The notes under the pieces are model-generated. The model made no database searches and was not told the DNA's origin. It saw only the letters and a list, made by a program, of their open reading frames with translations. A program made the position numbers and the translations under genes. A DNA stretch of 64,000 nt from Antitrichia curtipendula (Eukaryota; Streptophyta; Bryopsida; Hypnales; Leucodontaceae). Location: NCBI GenBank assembly GCA_951230915.1, contig OX579634.1, forward strand, positions 1,112,076 to 1,176,075. Reading direction: 5' to 3'. Positions 61,501 to 64,000 of the stretch are shown piece by piece (the stretch's first letter is position 1; every line of letters begins with the position of its first letter).

Positions 61501-63988
61501 ACAACAACAACTTCTGTCTTACCCTTGCTTTTTGAACTACTACCCCTGGCCTCCTTGGTCTCAACCGTCTTCTTCGTCTCCATTGTGTTCTTCGGTGCCT
61601 TTAAACCTTTTTTGTCTTTGCCTTTCCTGGAAGTTCTCTTCATCTCTTGCTCAGATGGGGTGTCCTCACTCGTGTCTGCATCAGAATCCTCCGCAGCCAA
61701 TTGGATTGAGGAAGCATGAAGAGCCTTTTCAGCTTTTTCCTCGCTTGGGACAAACTTCTTCGGGCACTCTAAATACCATGGACATGCAGTATGCTCAATA
61801 GAGTTGAAACCACAAACCTGCCCAAGTGTAAACATATATGCATCTTTCAAGGTTTTCTCCAGCCAAGCTCCAAATAATTTTGGAAAAGACTTCTTCTCGA
61901 TTGCTTTCTTTCCAAGGAGCTCTCTTTTGAAATACCTTTAACAAAGAATAATGCAAGGTTAGAAAACAGTTTGTTAATTCTGATTGGCTAAGAACGTAAG
62001 GGCTTGAGGTTTCAAATAAGCCATTGATGGTGACACATCACAAAACTATCTAATTATTCTATTATCCATTGTCGATGTCTAAAATTCAACACGTTCAAGT
62101 CAACACAAGAAGATCAGCTTCGTGATTGAAATTAAACTAGAAAATCACTCCAACAAAAAATGGCCATGGACCTCCAACAATTAACACAGAAACAACTTCA
62201 AAGCAGTCAAGCCTCCCAAAGTGTAGACCTACAGAGATTGCCCTTGTTCAGTCTAGTTCAGCAGTAAGTTACAGGTGTCACCAAAACAGCCTCTTTGGTA
62301 CCAAGGATCTCGTTACAAAAATTCCCCTTGTCCAATCCAGTTCAACCGTAAGTCACGGTTGTCACCAAAACAGCCTCTTTGGTACCAAGGATCCCGTTAC
62401 AAAAATTCCCCGTGTCCAATCCAGTTCAGCCGTAAGTCACGGTTGTCACCAAAACAGTCTCTTTGGTACCAAGGATCCCATTACAGGAATTCCACTTGTT
62501 CAGTCCAGTTCAGCAATTAGTTACGGGTGTCACCGAAACAGCCTCCTTGGTACCGAAGAACCCATTCAATATCTAGGGGCTACGAAAATCTAACATTTGA
62601 TCCACATTTGGTCACATGAAATTTCATTTGAGAAGGTGACAAAAAAATTCACCGGTACTGCAGACGTTGCATTGCTCGTTTAGCTCCATCTTGAGAGAGA
62701 AATGGCTTTGATCGAGAGTATTCTCCTGACTTTCGGAAAAAGAAAAAGAAAGCGAAATCCCACAAAATAATGCGATATTTTTCAATGTACTCTTCAATTT
62801 CTTCCACATCATCTCTTGCTTTCCAGTCCACCATAATCTCCTCTGAGTCTCTGACTTCATTGTCTCGTTCACAGCTTGAACGGTGACAAACTCCAACTAC
62901 AAGCACAATTAATAAACAAATTAGTTGCATTACAAGTACAAGTACCTTAACATACTATCTAGCGGCTCAGATCAGATGATTATGTTTAGGAAACATTTCA
63001 ATTCAAATACCTTACCTGAGCCCAGAAAGCAGCCTTTGTCAACCACGCTTTGAGTTTATCGTCTGTGACACCAACTGCAGGAAATTGCAATGCTAGACGA
63101 TTCAAATCTCCAAAGTTCCACCAATTCAACCACTTCACCTTGAACTGGGGTTCTACAATTGTCGCTGAAATCTTCTGGAGTTTCTCAAGTGACATCTCAG
63201 GTTTCTCGAACTGGCTCCAGTGGTAATAAATCTGGAATTCATACATAAAGGATTCATCGGTTAATAGATAATAACTTCATCAAATTTTTGTAATTCTACA
63301 GAATATCAATTTTATGGATCAAATTATAAATAAGAACTGAAGCTAGGAGTTCCGGGTCTATACTACAAATGCAACTGTTACTATTTCAATTCTTGTTGTC
63401 GGGAAAGAAATCACAAATCCACGAATGCCAGTAGAATTGCATAAAGTGCACATTCATCATGAACACATCTCCCAATAAAGTGAGTAAAAATGATGACAAA
63501 AAATTTGCTTACCGCTTCTAGGAATTTGGGGCCATGCTTGGGATTTACCACACTTATCATTCTGTCAAACTCGGATTGGTAGGACTTCACTCTTGCCTGT
63601 GAGGCACTTTCCATTGCATCGTGTATACCACGAGCAATACGGTCTGCCTCTGCTATCTTCTCCATATACAATCTCGCGGCTTCATCCGTAGTGGCAGAGA
63701 CATCTTGCTGCAAATAAGAAGTCACAAATAAGACTGCATTCCAGAAATTATGAAAAGAACTTCAACATAACATATTGGCGTGAGAAAATTCTTACCCGAT
63801 TCAAGAATTTGATGAAGACATCGGAAGTAACTGGATACCATGGGTATGGTTTTGGGCGATTCTCACAGGCTTTGTACTCATCCGCTGTGAGTAACTCTTT
63901 GAAATCAGGTAACTTCAAAACCCCGTATAAACTTATGCGATGCAATTTATGTACAAGGTTTGTCTTAACATGCGTATTCTCTGTGGAC
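58546..63988 (-). CDS. unidentified gene with a methyltransferase-like motif, partial, interrupted by CACTA
   Basis: Exons in transcript order are about 63988-63796, 63707-63513, 63231-63016, 62896 to about 62650, about 61935-61287, 61233-61132 plus 59226-59049 (one exon split by CACTA), 58951-58750 and 58651-58546. The last four junctions are in frame. The product includes a Lys/Ser/Glu-rich linker (KGKDKKGLKAPKN region). Near the end is SKPGDVVLDCNASTG, continuing SSVHACRRSGHHLIALESN across a splice. That matches motif I and its following strand of class I SAM-dependent, N4/N6 DNA-methylase-like folds. A DPPY-type catalytic motif was not found, so activity is doubtful. Upstream exons carry WYPVTSDVF and helical segments. 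The gene continues past the window end. The 62.6 kb donor and the short 53-nt intron at 61286-61234 are uncertain. The family is unknown to me. Confidence 0.6.
59570..59750. repeat. AAACCCTAGCCGCCAC tandem array
   Basis: About five imperfect units of roughly 35 bp, TTTTTTAGGGTTTTGAAACC then CTAGCCGCCAC, lie inside the CACTA element. The AAACCCTA piece equals the plant telo-box motif, here probably coincidental. Confidence 0.7.
59800..60330. repeat. TTCTTGTT low-complexity block
   Basis: Pyrimidine/T-rich sequence is built from TTGTTTCTTG, TTGTTGCATC and TTTCTTTTTCTTAG units. A segment of about 65 bp around ACTCTTTCTTTCTCTAAC is present twice at 59890-60020. It lies within the CACTA element. 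Confidence 0.7.
62225..62565. repeat. 84-bp tandem repeat, four copies, in an intron
   Basis: The segment CACCAAAACAGCCTCTTTGG recurs at 62279, 62363, 62447 and 62531, exactly 84 bp apart, with few changes. It lies in the intron between two exons of the minus-strand gene. Since 84 is a multiple of three it yields an artefactual open frame on the plus strand. Confidence 0.88.
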
Positions 63989-64000
63989 CTAGAAAATAGT

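Noticed and set aside
62275..62520. Plus-strand protein of three similar 28-residue repeats
   Set aside because: It is produced by the 84-bp tandem DNA repeat, which lies in an intron of the opposite-strand gene.
62225..62565. Regularly spaced repeat considered as a CRISPR array
   Set aside because: The whole 84-bp unit is repeated, with no unique spacers, and the DNA is a plant nuclear genome.

Overview
This window reads as nuclear DNA of a land plant: it is AT-rich, has low gene density, has genes split by GT-AG introns, and holds plant-specific gene families. Three host genes can be supported, all on the minus strand. A complete TPLATE gene (16301-23333, 11 exons) encodes the large subunit of the endocytic TPLATE/TSET complex. 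A complete malectin-like leucine-rich-repeat receptor kinase gene (25633-32933, 14 exons) follows. The third is an unidentified gene (58546 to beyond 63988, cut by the window end) whose 3' part carries a methyltransferase-like SAM-binding motif. An apparently full-length piggyBac transposon with a transposase hints at a seed-free plant (moss, liverwort, fern or lycophyte) rather than a flowering plant, but the species cannot be fixed from this sequence.

Layout: 1-16.3 kb is mainly repeat-derived, with a Tourist-like MITE, two Mutator-like MITEs, several TTAA-flanked piggyBac-like non-autonomous elements, and hairpins. 16.3-23.5 kb is TPLATE. 24.2-25.1 kb is another TTAA element. 25.6-33.0 kb is the receptor kinase, with a TTAA element in its first intron. 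33.9-34.8 kb is another TTAA element. 36992-43321 is a 6.3 kb piggyBac element with TTAA duplications, 12-bp terminal repeats and a three-exon transposase. It has itself been invaded by a 564-bp element of an unclassified family and by a palindromic MITE. A second, 1.18-kb member of the unclassified family sits just outside at 43522-44700. 45-57 kb is repeat-rich, with a TATACA minisatellite, two foldback units, a 119-bp tandem duplication, a near-perfect 192-bp CACTA-type foldback, a 1.08-kb CACTA element and remnants of decayed genes. 58.5-64 kb is the third gene, with a 1.9-kb CACTA element inserted in one of its exons.

The most notable points are: (1) the transposase-bearing piggyBac element and the likely breaks in it; (2) two copies of a DNA-transposon family with CTCGGGGAGGTCACT ends and exact 8-bp target duplications that fits no superfamily I can name; and (3) the CACTA insertion in the third gene, placed so that cryptic splice sites could remove it as an intron while keeping the frame. 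Exon limits were worked out by hand from reading-frame continuity and splice consensus; no database search was possible.
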